NCBI RefSeq assembly: GCF_014698735.1
Contig: NZ_JACJTQ010000045.1
Span: 1 to 41,050 of the forward strand
Length of the DNA stretch: 41,050 nt
Direction: 5' to 3'
Source: Anabaena catenula FACHB-362
Lineage (GTDB): Bacteria > Cyanobacteriota > Cyanobacteriia > Cyanobacteriales > Nostocaceae
In this document: positions 7,720 to 15,388 of the stretch, one piece after another
Layout: each line of letters begins with the position of its first letter
Position numbering within the stretch: the stretch's first letter is position 1
Notes under the pieces: generated by a model
Told to the model about the DNA's origin: nothing
Database searches by the model: none
Seen by the model: only the letters and a program-made list of their open reading frames with translations
Translations under genes and position numbers: made by a program

Positions 7720-8274
7720 ATGATGGTTAAACAGATTAATATACATCAAGTAGTTTTACAGAGACAACATAAGTTGATTCTTGCTTGGGTAAAAAAAGTT
7801 TTACATCAGAGCCGAATAGGAATACTACTTATAATAGTTTTCACTATAATAGCTTTCCCTACAATGCCTGCATTGGGAGCCGAGCGGATTTCTATGTTTT
7901 ATGGATCCTTGCAGTTTTCACTTCCTGTTTCTGCTCTCGAAAGCTATGCTAAAACAGGCAAAATTAATGACGATTTGGCTTTTTATACCAACTTTTTTAA
8001 ACCGCAAGATTTAGATATTTTTCGTCAAGCTCTACTGTATCGTGAAGATGTGAGTCCCTTTACTATTTCTCAGTTCCTCTATTCAACTAAGGGAGAAAAT
8101 GGATTGAAAAAGATAGGAGAACTGATCCAAACAGAGTCAAGACAAAATGGTTTCTATGCAATTCGTGCAGCGGTAATATTAGCTGCCAATGATCCCGAGG
8201 GTTTAACAATTTTAAATGTGATGCATTACTATCCAAGTAACAGTATTCACATTAATTTAAGCAAGATTTTTTAG
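7720..8274 (+). CDS. DUF1400-type exported protein lacking the hydrolase domain
   Basis: About 184 residues from the ATG at 7720. This start is chosen because gaggaa sits about ten bases upstream, whereas the longer reading would start at a TTG inside an inverted repeat. A signal peptide is clear: a charged N-terminus, a hydrophobic stretch (IGILLIIVFTIIAFPTMP) and a probable cleavage after PALGA. The mature part (FYGSLQFSLPVSALESYAKTG, FLYSTKGENGLKKIGELIQ, FYAIRAAVILAANDPEGLT) matches, from memory, the N-terminal DUF1400 region of cyanobacterial exported alpha/beta hydrolases. The hydrolase domain that normally follows is absent; the gene ends cleanly with a stop. It may be a truncated relic or a stand-alone module. 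It probably shares expression with the M19-like gene upstream. Confidence 0.65.
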   Translation: MMVKQINIHQVVLQRQHKLILAWVKKVLHQSRIGILLIIVFTIIAFPTMPALGAERISMFYGSLQFSLPVSALESYAKTGKINDDLAFYTNFFKPQDLDIFRQALLYREDVSPFTISQFLYSTKGENGLKKIGELIQTESRQNGFYAIRAAVILAANDPEGLTILNVMHYYPSNSIHINLSKIF

Positions 8275-8530
8275 ATTTTGGGGTTTTTTGTACAAACCCT
8301 CGAAAAGGGGGAATAGGCTAGACTGTGCCAAAACGGGAGAATCGTACGCTAAGGAATTGAGGGAAGTGCTGAAAGTATTGTGATAGTTAGCTTTCAGCCA
8401 TTGCCAAAAATCAAGTTTTCAAAAAAATTGATGAATATGGGGTTTGGATAACTCAGTTTACAGATCAAGAGTAATAGGAGAGCGAAAAATTTTGGGGGAG
8501 ATGGGGTACATAACACGGTAAGATGCACAA
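8275..8530. other. Non-coding stretch
   Basis: I see no gene. A weak GGGTTT/AAACCC hairpin at about 8281-8300 next to T-rich sequence could stop transcription after the DUF1400 gene. The rest resembles decayed coding sequence without an open frame. Confidence 0.3.
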
Positions 8531-8617
8531 ATGCCCTCTCAAGAACCACTCATTTATCAACTAAAGATAGTGCTGTTAAGCATCAGCCCCATGATATGGC
8601 GGCGCATCTTATTGTAA
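8531..8617 (+). pseudogene. Fragment of a pRiA4b ORF3-like gene
   Basis: The ATG at 8531 opens 28 codons ending LIYQLKIVLLSISPMIWRRI, then a stop. IYQLKI...I.P.IWRRI is the characteristic opening of the plasmid pRiA4b ORF-3-like family (PF07929), whose members are usually about 180 residues or more. Only the first strand remains, so this is a truncated remnant. Confidence 0.55.
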
Positions 8618-8623
8618 GTTTCA

Positions 8624-11164
8624 TCAAGGGGTAAGTGTAGCGAATTGCAAACACCCAGGATTGTCCTCTGCCCATGCAGTAGCTTCTGCTACTAACACCT
8701 CATGACCCGAATCCAGGTAAAATTGCATCTTGAGCGTCATCTCCAAGTGATTGCCTTCGGCACTGCGCTCCGCGCGATCGCGCTCTTGACCACAAATAAG
8801 TCGCCCTGAAATCACCCCGTATTCCCGCACCTTTTTCTTAGCATTAACCACTGCCAAGAGCCGCAGCTTTGTTATCCGTTTAATCTCTTCAATTCTTGAT
8901 TTTTCATCAACCGTAGAATCATCAATCAAACCACTTTGCGACCCATTATTGCCATTTGCGGCTGGTGTTGCTGGAGAAACGACTGATTCTATCAAATCCC
9001 CAATCAAGCCACTTTCCTGCTCATTCTTGGCGCTGTAGAGTGAATCTTCTGCTGTTTCTTCTGCCCCCTGCCCCCTGCTCCCGTTCGACTGACGCTCACG
9101 GCGGAAGCCTGCTCCCCTGCTTCTTCGGTCATTCCCCGCCATTGATAAGTTTTGATTATCGCTTTTTGGCAAGTCGCCGCCGAGCAAAGACAATAACAAA
9201 TCCTGATGAGAAGAAGATTGATTTGATTGCCACCCAATCGTTTGAAATGTTGGCTCTAATTGATTGTTGGATTGATTTAAATCAGTTTCAGAACTATTAA
9301 CAGAATTTATAATTTCCTGATTTTCTGACAGCTGAATTATTTCTAATTCGTTGTCACTCCTCTGAATTTCCAGATCACAATCCTGATTTAACTGCCTTTG
9401 TTCATTTACCTGAGCGGCTTCCAGACCCTCAGGGTCTGTCGCCGCTGGCGGTAAGCATAATACCTTCATATAAGGGAAGTGTGTGTAATCGCTCTCTGGG
9501 TAAGGGTTTTGAGCTTGTTGTTTTTTCCACGGGTGATTCGGGGGGTCAAAGTGTGTGTAATCGCTCTCTGGGTAAGGGTTGGCGCTATTTTTTGGCTCTT
9601 GGCTGTTTCCTAGATTTATGCTTCTTATCAGGATGTTATCTGATGGGTTAATGCTGTTTATTTGATTTCTATTTTGTTGGCTTTTATTTGTTTCGACGCT
9701 TTTATCTGTGGTTTTGTTCTCTGTCCAAGGGTCTGGTATGTACCATTGTGGATGCCATAAGTGCTTATATTTGTATAGTGTATTTTGACTCAGGGTTTTG
9801 TTGTACAGTAGTTTATATTCTGCACTTATTTGTTTGCTTCTTTCGGTTACTATTTCGCTTAATCCTGTTTCTGTTAGTTCTGTTTGTACTGGTAAGGTAT
9901 TCTGTACTTCTGTATTTCTGTTTTTCTGTATTCTTTGTTGTATTTCTAATGTTTGTACTATGGCTCTAATGCGTTTTTGCGTTTTTTCGCTGCGTTGCTG
10001 GTTTTGGCTTTTTGGTTTTTCAAAGGGAAGTAGGTTGTTTTGGTTTTGTTGTTTTTTCTGTTCTCTTATATCTGCTATGGCTAGGGCAAAGGTGTTGATG
10101 TATGTCAAGAGTGGGCGGTTGGGATAGCTGGCGTAGGGGGTATACCATTGGTGTCTGATTGTGCATTTTACCCAATCTCTGACTCTGGTTTCGATGCGTT
10201 TTTGGTGTTGACAATATTCTCTGTATCCTGGGGCATTTCTGGCTGTTTCTACGGCGTATTCAATCAGGTGTTCGTGTTGTAGGTCTAAGAAGACTATGCC
10301 GTAGCCGACGATTATTTGCAGGAGGGTGTTTGTTTGTCCAAAGCCTGTCCATCCTGTGGCGATGATTTCTTCCCAGTTACTTTGCCATTCTTCGATTTTG
10401 ATGCTGGCTTTTTGACGATACTGTTCTTTTGTATGCCGCTTTCTGGCTTTTTTGCAGGCGTATCTGAGTTTACTGAGGTCTTGACGACTGGCTGCATGAT
10501 CACAGTGATCTAGGAAGGTGGCTACTGAGTGGCTGATTGGTTGCAGGTCTTCGTCTAGGAGGTATGCGCCGCTTTCTGGCTGCATGGGGCAGCGGATGGC
10601 GTTGTAGTTGGTAATGCTGTCTTTTCCCCAGGGTTTGGGGTTGGGAAATATTTCTATGTGTCCTGGACGGATGTTGAAGCCTGCATCTTTTAGGGTTTGT
10701 TCTAGGGCGCAGGCTAGGTTGAATGTGGGTATTTTGGCACTGAAGGGGATGATTAGGTGGTAGCCGCCGCTATGGCTTGATTGGATGGGTACTATTTCGA
10801 CTATGCCGATGTCTTCTAGGGCGGTTTTGATGGTTTGATAGGCTTCGAGGTTATGGTAGTGGCTGAATGTGTCTATGTCTATTGTGGCGTACCGGGTATA
10901 GTCGGCAAAGCGTATTCCTATGAGTTGGTCGCTGTTTTGATGGTTTTTCCACAGTTGGGAGGGCTGGAGGTAATGGTCTATTGTTCTCCAGGCTGGTTTG
11001 CTGTGGCTGTTGTTGACTGGGGCTACTATGGCACTCCAAGGATGCCAAAAATATTTGACGTACCGTTTTCCCAACTCGGAGGCTGGTTGGTGGGGTTGGC
11101 TTTTTGGGCTGGAACGACGACGGGCTGGTTTGTTGAAATTGTCTGTGTTTTCTGGTAGATACAT
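8624..11164 (-). CDS. Plasmid replication protein with AEP-primase-like N-terminal domain
   Basis: An 846-residue protein. Residues ~30-220 look like an archaeo-eukaryotic-type primase/polymerase domain: the acidic pair in ATIDIDTF (Asp96, Asp98) followed by HSGGYHLIIPF (His131-His136), which matches the DxD and sGGYHl motifs of plasmid primase-polymerases. A conserved region with Trp- and Arg-rich helices follows (to ~residue 350), then a long Gln/Asn/Ser-rich, probably disordered tail and a basic C-terminal part (residues ~770-846). The tail contains two copies of NPYPESDYTHF from a 32-bp direct repeat. Large proteins of this design are found on many cyanobacterial plasmids and are taken to be replication initiators; I infer that role. 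The inverted-repeat-rich region just upstream (11.2-11.7 kb) would be a natural origin. Confidence 0.7.
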   Translation of the reverse strand: MYLPENTDNFNKPARRRSSPKSQPHQPASELGKRYVKYFWHPWSAIVAPVNNSHSKPAWRTIDHYLQPSQLWKNHQNSDQLIGIRFADYTRYATIDIDTFSHYHNLEAYQTIKTALEDIGIVEIVPIQSSHSGGYHLIIPFSAKIPTFNLACALEQTLKDAGFNIRPGHIEIFPNPKPWGKDSITNYNAIRCPMQPESGAYLLDEDLQPISHSVATFLDHCDHAASRQDLSKLRYACKKARKRHTKEQYRQKASIKIEEWQSNWEEIIATGWTGFGQTNTLLQIIVGYGIVFLDLQHEHLIEYAVETARNAPGYREYCQHQKRIETRVRDWVKCTIRHQWYTPYASYPNRPLLTYINTFALAIADIREQKKQQNQNNLLPFEKPKSQNQQRSEKTQKRIRAIVQTLEIQQRIQKNRNTEVQNTLPVQTELTETGLSEIVTERSKQISAEYKLLYNKTLSQNTLYKYKHLWHPQWYIPDPWTENKTTDKSVETNKSQQNRNQINSINPSDNILIRSINLGNSQEPKNSANPYPESDYTHFDPPNHPWKKQQAQNPYPESDYTHFPYMKVLCLPPAATDPEGLEAAQVNEQRQLNQDCDLEIQRSDNELEIIQLSENQEIINSVNSSETDLNQSNNQLEPTFQTIGWQSNQSSSHQDLLLSLLGGDLPKSDNQNLSMAGNDRRSRGAGFRRERQSNGSRGQGAEETAEDSLYSAKNEQESGLIGDLIESVVSPATPAANGNNGSQSGLIDDSTVDEKSRIEEIKRITKLRLLAVVNAKKKVREYGVISGRLICGQERDRAERSAEGNHLEMTLKMQFYLDSGHEVLVAEATAWAEDNPGCLQFATLTP
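9477..9580 (-). repeat. Two 32-bp direct repeats inside the replication gene
   Basis: Copies at 9477-9508 and 9549-9580 are identical (core gtgtgtaatcgctctctggg) and 72 bp apart, in frame, each encoding NPYPESDYTHF. They show recent in-frame duplication within the disordered tail of the replication protein. Confidence 0.85.
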
Positions 11165-11189
11165 GACTGGCTTTCCTCGATGTTTTCTG

Positions 11190-11670
11190 TTTTTTCATCG
11201 GGTAGCCGCTAGTTGGCATTTAATCTCGCTAGATGTAAAAAGCTGCTTTTGGGCTTGAATGGTCTGATTTTTCGCTGCTGTTGGCTGTTATTCCAGAAAT
11301 TAGCTTTCTTTTGAACACTTTGTCGGACAAATTCTAACGGTGTTTAATTCTGTCTAGCTTTGTCCAAGTGTTGTACGGCGGTTTCAGAACCTATTCGCAG
11401 ATTTTTACTATCTCGGTTTGATGATTAAATGCCTAATTGTTGGTAAACAGGAGACTCATGGACTAGAATTGAGATCAAATTTAAATAAATTTAGCTAGGG
11501 TTTGATAGCCCTGCTAGCGCGGCTGAGACGACTGATAATCGTTTCGCGGTTTTCTTGATTCATTCCTAGATTCCTAGCTGGCTTTCTTTCTGGCTTTAAG
11601 GCTGGCTTTAAAGCTTTCTGTTAGTGTCCATGAGTCTCTTGTTAACCAAGCACCTAGCGGCTATCCAACT
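11190..11670. other. Origin-like region with nested inverted repeats
   Basis: About 500 bp upstream of the replication gene without a gene. An outer pair: gtagccgctag near 11206 and its near-complement ctagcggctat near 11655. An inner pair of about 25 bp with three mismatches: ttggtaaacaggagactcat at 11440-11459 (match continues four bases) and, inverted, atgagtctcttgttaacc around 11627-11646. A third pair: aacactttgtcggacaaa near 11315 against tttgtccaagtgttgt near 11359. Between the inner arms is an AT-rich stretch (aaatttaaataaattt, ~11478-11493). Nested repeats, an AT-rich core and an adjacent replication gene are what a plasmid origin looks like; no iteron array is visible. This is inference. 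Confidence 0.45.
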
Positions 11671-11746
11671 TTTTTTTTGTCAGTTGGGATACTCCACTCT
11701 CCGGCTGTGACAGCCTTCAGAGGTGGTGATAAGGATTTATCTTCTA

Positions 11747-12130
11747 TTAAAAATTTAGCAGCATTCGTCTGCTGCTCCCGATACTGGGTATTGGGTATTG
11801 GGGATTGGGTACTAGGGATTGGGCTTCCGCCGTGAGCGTCAGCCGAACGGTACTGGGTATTGGGTACTGGGGAGAATTTGCCAATTTTGGTGAGGATTTG
11901 CACTGCTGCCAAATATTTATTGCTATTTCCCAATAACGAGTCCTGGAGAAATGACCCGTCAGTTCATCCGTACTCCAGTGAGCTTGATTGTTGCTAGTTC
12001 TGGAGAGATGGCTCGTTAGTTCATCTGTACTCCAGTGAGTTTGACTGTTGCTAGTTCTGGAGAGATGATTGGTTAGTTCATCTGTACTGTCTTGAGATTT
12101 AAGTCTATATTTATCTTGAATTCTGTACAT
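11747..12130 (-). CDS. Small repeat protein of unknown function near the origin
   Basis: A frame of 127 residues from the ATG at 12128-12130, preceded by a textbook GGAGG five bases upstream. The first half is MYRIQDKYRLKSQD and then three copies of a 19-residue repeat (STDELTxHLSRTSNxQxHW). The second half runs into the low-complexity tract at 11786-11880 and probably has no independent meaning; the functional reading may be only the first ~70 residues. I do not recognise the family. The strong ribosome binding site argues that it is translated. The sequence is hydrophilic with no membrane segment. Confidence 0.45.
   Translation of the reverse strand: MYRIQDKYRLKSQDSTDELTNHLSRTSNSQTHWSTDELTSHLSRTSNNQAHWSTDELTGHFSRTRYWEIAINIWQQCKSSPKLANSPQYPIPSTVRLTLTAEAQSLVPNPQYPIPSIGSSRRMLLNF
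11786..11880. repeat. Short tandem repeat tract (tgggtattggggat type)
   Basis: Repeated actgggtattgggtattggg units flank the segment cgccgtgagcgtcagccga. The same segment, inverted, appears inside the replication gene near 9084. Short repeats of this kind are common in Nostoc-type genomes. Confidence 0.7.
11930..12088 (-). repeat. 57-bp tandem repeat, about 2.8 copies
   Basis: Three in-frame copies of a 57-bp unit (core ctagttctggagagatg on the plus strand, at ~11993, ~12050 and a diverged ~11937). Units differ at a few bases that change single residues. There are no spacers, so this is not a CRISPR array. Confidence 0.8.
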
Positions 12131-12283
12131 AATTTCCTCCAATTTTGACTATTTTTGAGGCGATTGGAGGAGGATTTCGCATTTATAGAGGTACATTTAG
12201 GTTTATTTACGTCATTTCTCAAAAAAGCAGAGTTTTATGCGATTTTTGAGAATTTCGTAAAAATTGACAAAAAATATCTCCAC

Positions 12284-12317
12284 ACTGCACACAATTTATA
12301 ATAAGATTGTGTACAGT
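12284..12317. promoter_or_regulatory. 12-bp inverted repeat overlapping a TATAAT
   Basis: actgcacacaat (12284-12295) and attgtgtacagt (12306-12317) pair with one mismatch. The 10-bp spacer contains most of TATAAT (12297-12302). TTGACA lies at 12264-12269, but the 27-base distance is too long for a standard promoter. The symmetry over a -10-like sequence fits a repressor operator. There is no good frame immediately to the right. Confidence 0.4.
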
Positions 12318-12433
12318 AACAAATACGGATTGTGTCTAACTTCAACTCCAACAGCGAGATCGGTCTGCAAACTTCACTAGCTGTTAAGGATAGTTAAACG
12401 CAACTCCTCCTTCAATTCGATTTGCTTAAAAAC

Positions 12434-12466
12434 GGACAAAATGTACTTCTATCTTCCATTTTGTCC
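12434..12466. repeat. 10-bp perfect inverted repeat
   Basis: GGACAAAATG (12434-12443) and CATTTTGTCC (12457-12466) are exact complements around a 13-base loop. GGACAAA also recurs at about 12618 (gggacaaaaag). This may be a protein-binding site or a hairpin of a small RNA. Confidence 0.5.
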
Positions 12467-12882
12467 TCACCATTTCCATAACTTCATAACCTCCATTAAC
12501 TCCACGAGACTGAAAGTATTTATTTAAGTGTTAATTGTACTCTAAGACGCTGCGATTAGACTCAAAGCACAAAAAGTTTTGGGTAAACAAAACCGATGCA
12601 ACTATCATATATCGCTTACGGGACAAAAAGAAGTTTTAGGGGATTTTTGTGAAGTTCTGCAACGCACATCCTCCTGGGAATACAACTGGATGAGGTGTTG
12701 GATGTAATTCATCGCCACTAGTGCAAGGAGGCAGAAGCAATCCTACTCAGCAGATTTGAGTAGATATTTTGTTGCAGCTGGACTCCCTTTCAGTTGACAA
12801 TCAGCCGATATCAAACATAGATATCAAATGCCTGTAAACTCCTCCCATGCTGTGACTTACGCCAAAAGCAGTGGTTTTGCAT

Positions 12883-13839
12883 TCAGCCATCGTAAGGGAC
12901 ATTTAACAACTGCACAGCTTGGCGTTTGGCAACTTCAGGACGCAGATCGTATTTTTGGGTAGTCGCTGGATCGGAATGACCAGCCAGACGACTCACAGTT
13001 AAAACATCGACACCAGCTTCCAACAAATTACTAATAAAAGAGCGCCGAAAATCATGGGGGCTAAAAGGTGCCACCCCAGAACTTTTAGCCCGTTTTTGGA
13101 GAATTACCATCACCGCCTGGTCAGTCATCCGTAAAATATGTACGTGACCACCACGCCGCACCGGACAAATCAAAGCACCAGCAGCATTACCTCTAATATT
13201 TAGCCAAGCATCTAGAGCCGCCACCGCCCCTACTGGCAAATACACAGTCCTGAACTTGCCCCCTTTACCCTTGCGGACTTGCAAAGAACCATCTTCCGGC
13301 TGATAGTCCCCCAAATCTAAAGCCACCACCTCAGCCCGACGCAAACCAGAACCGCTGAGAATAGCGATCAACGCCGCATCACGCACACCAATCCAATCTT
13401 GATTCTGCTTGCAATCGCTCAAAAGAGCGGCGATTTCACTGGTTTTAAGCAGCCGTCCCCGCAAAGCCGAATCACCCCGCACACACTGAATATCCACCGC
13501 ATGGGCATAATCATCAGCACTCATCAACCCCAACCGAAAAGCTTCCTTCAGCACCCGCCGTAAAGCACAAAGCATCCGGTTAACGGTTGCTGGGGCATAC
13601 TGTTCCATTAACACAGCGCGAATTGCCGCCGTGTGCTGATAGCGTAATTTTGACCAATCCAAAGATAGAGCATCGTACTCATCCGCAGTGAGCAGCCGTG
13701 CGATCGCATTCAGAGCCTTTTGCATTGTCCGCCTGCTACCAGTAGTTAAACTAGACAAATAGACCGCCGCCGGGTGAAGCGTCAACGGCGTTGGTGTTGC
13801 CAATATTAAGTCTGTGTACTGTATTAATTGCTCTGCCAT
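12883..13839 (-). CDS. Tyrosine recombinase (XerC/D-like)
   Basis: A 318-residue integrase-fold recombinase with the full catalytic set: Arg167 (SGLRRAE), Lys192 (GKGGK), His272 and Arg275 (PHDFRRSF), His298 (LAGHSD) and nucleophile Tyr307 (TTQKYD). The N-terminal ~110 residues form the core-binding helices. The length is that of Xer proteins. Plasmid-borne members resolve multimers or move mobile segments; a resolvase role for this plasmid is likely but no dif-like site was identified. A damaged relative lies at 4810-5059. A HIP1 site occurs inside the gene (~13700). No Shine-Dalgarno sequence precedes the ATG. Confidence 0.9.
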   Translation of the reverse strand: MAEQLIQYTDLILATPTPLTLHPAAVYLSSLTTGSRRTMQKALNAIARLLTADEYDALSLDWSKLRYQHTAAIRAVLMEQYAPATVNRMLCALRRVLKEAFRLGLMSADDYAHAVDIQCVRGDSALRGRLLKTSEIAALLSDCKQNQDWIGVRDAALIAILSGSGLRRAEVVALDLGDYQPEDGSLQVRKGKGGKFRTVYLPVGAVAALDAWLNIRGNAAGALICPVRRGGHVHILRMTDQAVMVILQKRAKSSGVAPFSPHDFRRSFISNLLEAGVDVLTVSRLAGHSDPATTQKYDLRPEVAKRQAVQLLNVPYDG

Positions 13840-13992
13840 TAAAAGAGCGTGCTTGCGCCTAATTTTCTTGGGTAAACTGAAGTTTTAATAACTTACGATC
13901 CATTCTACTCCCACACAGCATCCCCTGCACGCCAATTTCATGACATCAGCACGTACAGAAACCTTATTATTAGAAGTTGTAAGGAGAGAGCC

Positions 13993-14679
13993 ATGACCCA
14001 ATCAATTCCTTTCTCTGCCGGAGATACTGCACTAACACAATCTGAATCTTCTACAAATGGTGTAATTCAGCACAAACGGTTGATGGAGTTGGTAGAGGCA
14101 GAGGATGCTGCTAACGGGGAAGTTGGATGTGGTCGGGATTGGGGAGAGCAGCTTTCAGTTTATTTGCACACATCTGGTATCAATATCTCGGATGAAAATT
14201 TCCGAACTCTACTGAGGGAACACTTAGGACATTTATTGATGGAACGGGACTTTGATTCCATTACGACCCAGGTCAGTCGCTTTATTGAGTCAAAGTTGGT
14301 GCAGGTGAATTTTCAGCATCAACAACATTTACCCGTAGGGAGAGAGCAAGTTGTCGAATATATCTCTGATGAAGAACTGAGAGGATTTTTCCAAGCAGAG
14401 TTGGGTGAGTTTTGTAATGATGCGATACTTGAGCAGATAATCCAGTTTACTCATAACTGTGTTCATAAAGCTGTGCTTCAGCCTCGACATACCTGGCCTA
14501 AACCTCTTTGGGTGCTGACAACTGGTGAGAAAATTTACATTGCCCAAGCATCTGATTTGGATGATGCTATAACGAAGGTTAAGGCACAGTATCCTCAAGA
14601 AACTGGAACGTTGTCAGTTTTGACTGTTGGTGGGGTGCTAGGACCAGAGCCGGTAATTTGTTTAGAAAGGGCAAACTAA
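13993..14679 (+). CDS. Hypothetical protein
   Basis: 228 residues, start supported by aaggagag seven bases before the ATG. I do not recognise the family. The protein is acidic, soluble and mostly helical in appearance (LMELVEAEDAANGE, FRTLLREHLGHLLMERDFDS, FFQAELGEFCNDAILEQIIQ), followed by a beta-like C-terminal part (WVLTTGEKIYIAQASDLDDA, GTLSVLTVGGVLGPEPVI). No signal peptide, membrane helix or catalytic motif is visible. It is divergent from the recombinase across a 153-bp gap and is followed by repeat-rich non-coding DNA. Codon use and ribosome site argue that it is real. Confidence 0.7.
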   Translation: MTQSIPFSAGDTALTQSESSTNGVIQHKRLMELVEAEDAANGEVGCGRDWGEQLSVYLHTSGINISDENFRTLLREHLGHLLMERDFDSITTQVSRFIESKLVQVNFQHQQHLPVGREQVVEYISDEELRGFFQAELGEFCNDAILEQIIQFTHNCVHKAVLQPRHTWPKPLWVLTTGEKIYIAQASDLDDAITKVKAQYPQETGTLSVLTVGGVLGPEPVICLERAN

Positions 14680-14887
14680 ATGCCATCCCTGCAAAGAACT
14701 AGGGTCACTCGATTTTGGATTGACGATTTTGGATTTTGGATTGATTCCACCCTAAAGTGTAGAGCTTGAAAATTTTGGATTTGGTCTTGACGTTAGCGAA
14801 GCGTACGCAGCGCAGCGAGTATTTTTCCGTCAGTAGAGGACGGGGCTTGTACCAAATTTTTTTAATCTAAAATCTAAAATCTAAAGA
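14680..14887. repeat. Intergenic short repeats
   Basis: Contains repeated gattttggattttggattga near 14710-14745 and aatctaaaatctaaaatcta at 14864-14883, which are inverted relatives of each other, plus an acgttagcgaagcgtacgca element. They are typical heptamer-type repeats of heterocystous cyanobacteria. The two inverted tracts could pair into a long hairpin at the end of both convergent genes. Confidence 0.6.
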
Positions 14888-15232
14888 CTAAGCCTGAGAA
14901 TCAGCGAAAGAAGAATGCAAATCTTGCAAACTTACGCCGCCACTCAGTAGGAAAAGGGGACGCTTGAGAAGCATTGCATCGTTAGCGAATGCCTCAATCC
15001 ACTGCTCATCTGTCCAAGTCTTCTTGTTATCACCTAAAGCCCGGTAGGATTGACCGGAGGTATTTCGCATGGCAGCAGAACCCAAAGACTTTACCCAGTT
15101 TTGGATCTGGTCACGAGTTGGAGGAGTTTCTTTGGTGTTAATAAACTCATAGTCAATACCGTTGTCTTGAAGCCACTTGAAAGCCTTTTTGCAGGTTCCG
15201 CAGTTCGGTATTCCGTAGATTTGAATGGACAT
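14888..15232 (-). CDS. Spx/MgsR-like (ArsC family) protein
   Basis: 114 residues with the thioredoxin-like start IQIYGIPNCGTCKKAFKWL, a CxxC pair (Cys11, Cys14), and the family's LLKRPLFLLSGG segment near the C-terminus. The family includes arsenate reductases and the RNA-polymerase-binding redox regulators Spx and MgsR. The CxxC pair and the small size fit the Spx/MgsR/YffB side; the extra cysteines of arsenate reductases are absent. It may respond to disulfide stress in the cytoplasm. It stands alone, convergent with the hypothetical gene at 13993-14679, and 156 bp after the relaxase gene. Confidence 0.8.
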   Translation of the reverse strand: MSIQIYGIPNCGTCKKAFKWLQDNGIDYEFINTKETPPTRDQIQNWVKSLGSAAMRNTSGQSYRALGDNKKTWTDEQWIEAFANDAMLLKRPLFLLSGGVSLQDLHSSFADSQA

Positions 15233-15388
15233 AAAAAAGGTTAATCAACATCGTCTTCATTTGATATTACTTGTATATGTGCCATTTATTTTAAATTACA
15301 AAACTTTCTTTTTAACATACAATTTTAATTACAAAAATATCCGACTTATTGGCAATAAAATCATAAATTAGTACAACAGATAAACCAG

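Larger units (their letters stand above)
12131..12882. other. Long non-coding region with hairpins
   Basis: Some 750 bp between the small repeat gene and the recombinase, without a convincing gene. It contains two clear inverted repeats (12284-12317 and 12434-12466), annotated separately. An open frame around 12590-12690 (QKEVLGDFCEVLQRTSSWEY) looks coding but has no start or context, so it may be a remnant. The region could hold regulatory RNAs or part of the replication control. Confidence 0.4.

Noticed and set aside
9688-10127. Plus-strand frames with many hydrophobic residues that look like membrane proteins
   Set aside because: They are antisense to the Gln/Asn-rich tail of the replication protein; the hydrophobic look comes from T-rich codons.
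11930-12088. Possible CRISPR array
   Set aside because: Units are contiguous 57-mers with no unique spacers, lie in frame in a gene, and no cas gene is present in the window.
12264-12302. Sigma-70-type promoter TTGACA...TATAAT
   Set aside because: The spacing is 27 bases rather than about 17, so it is not called as a promoter; only the inverted repeat is recorded.
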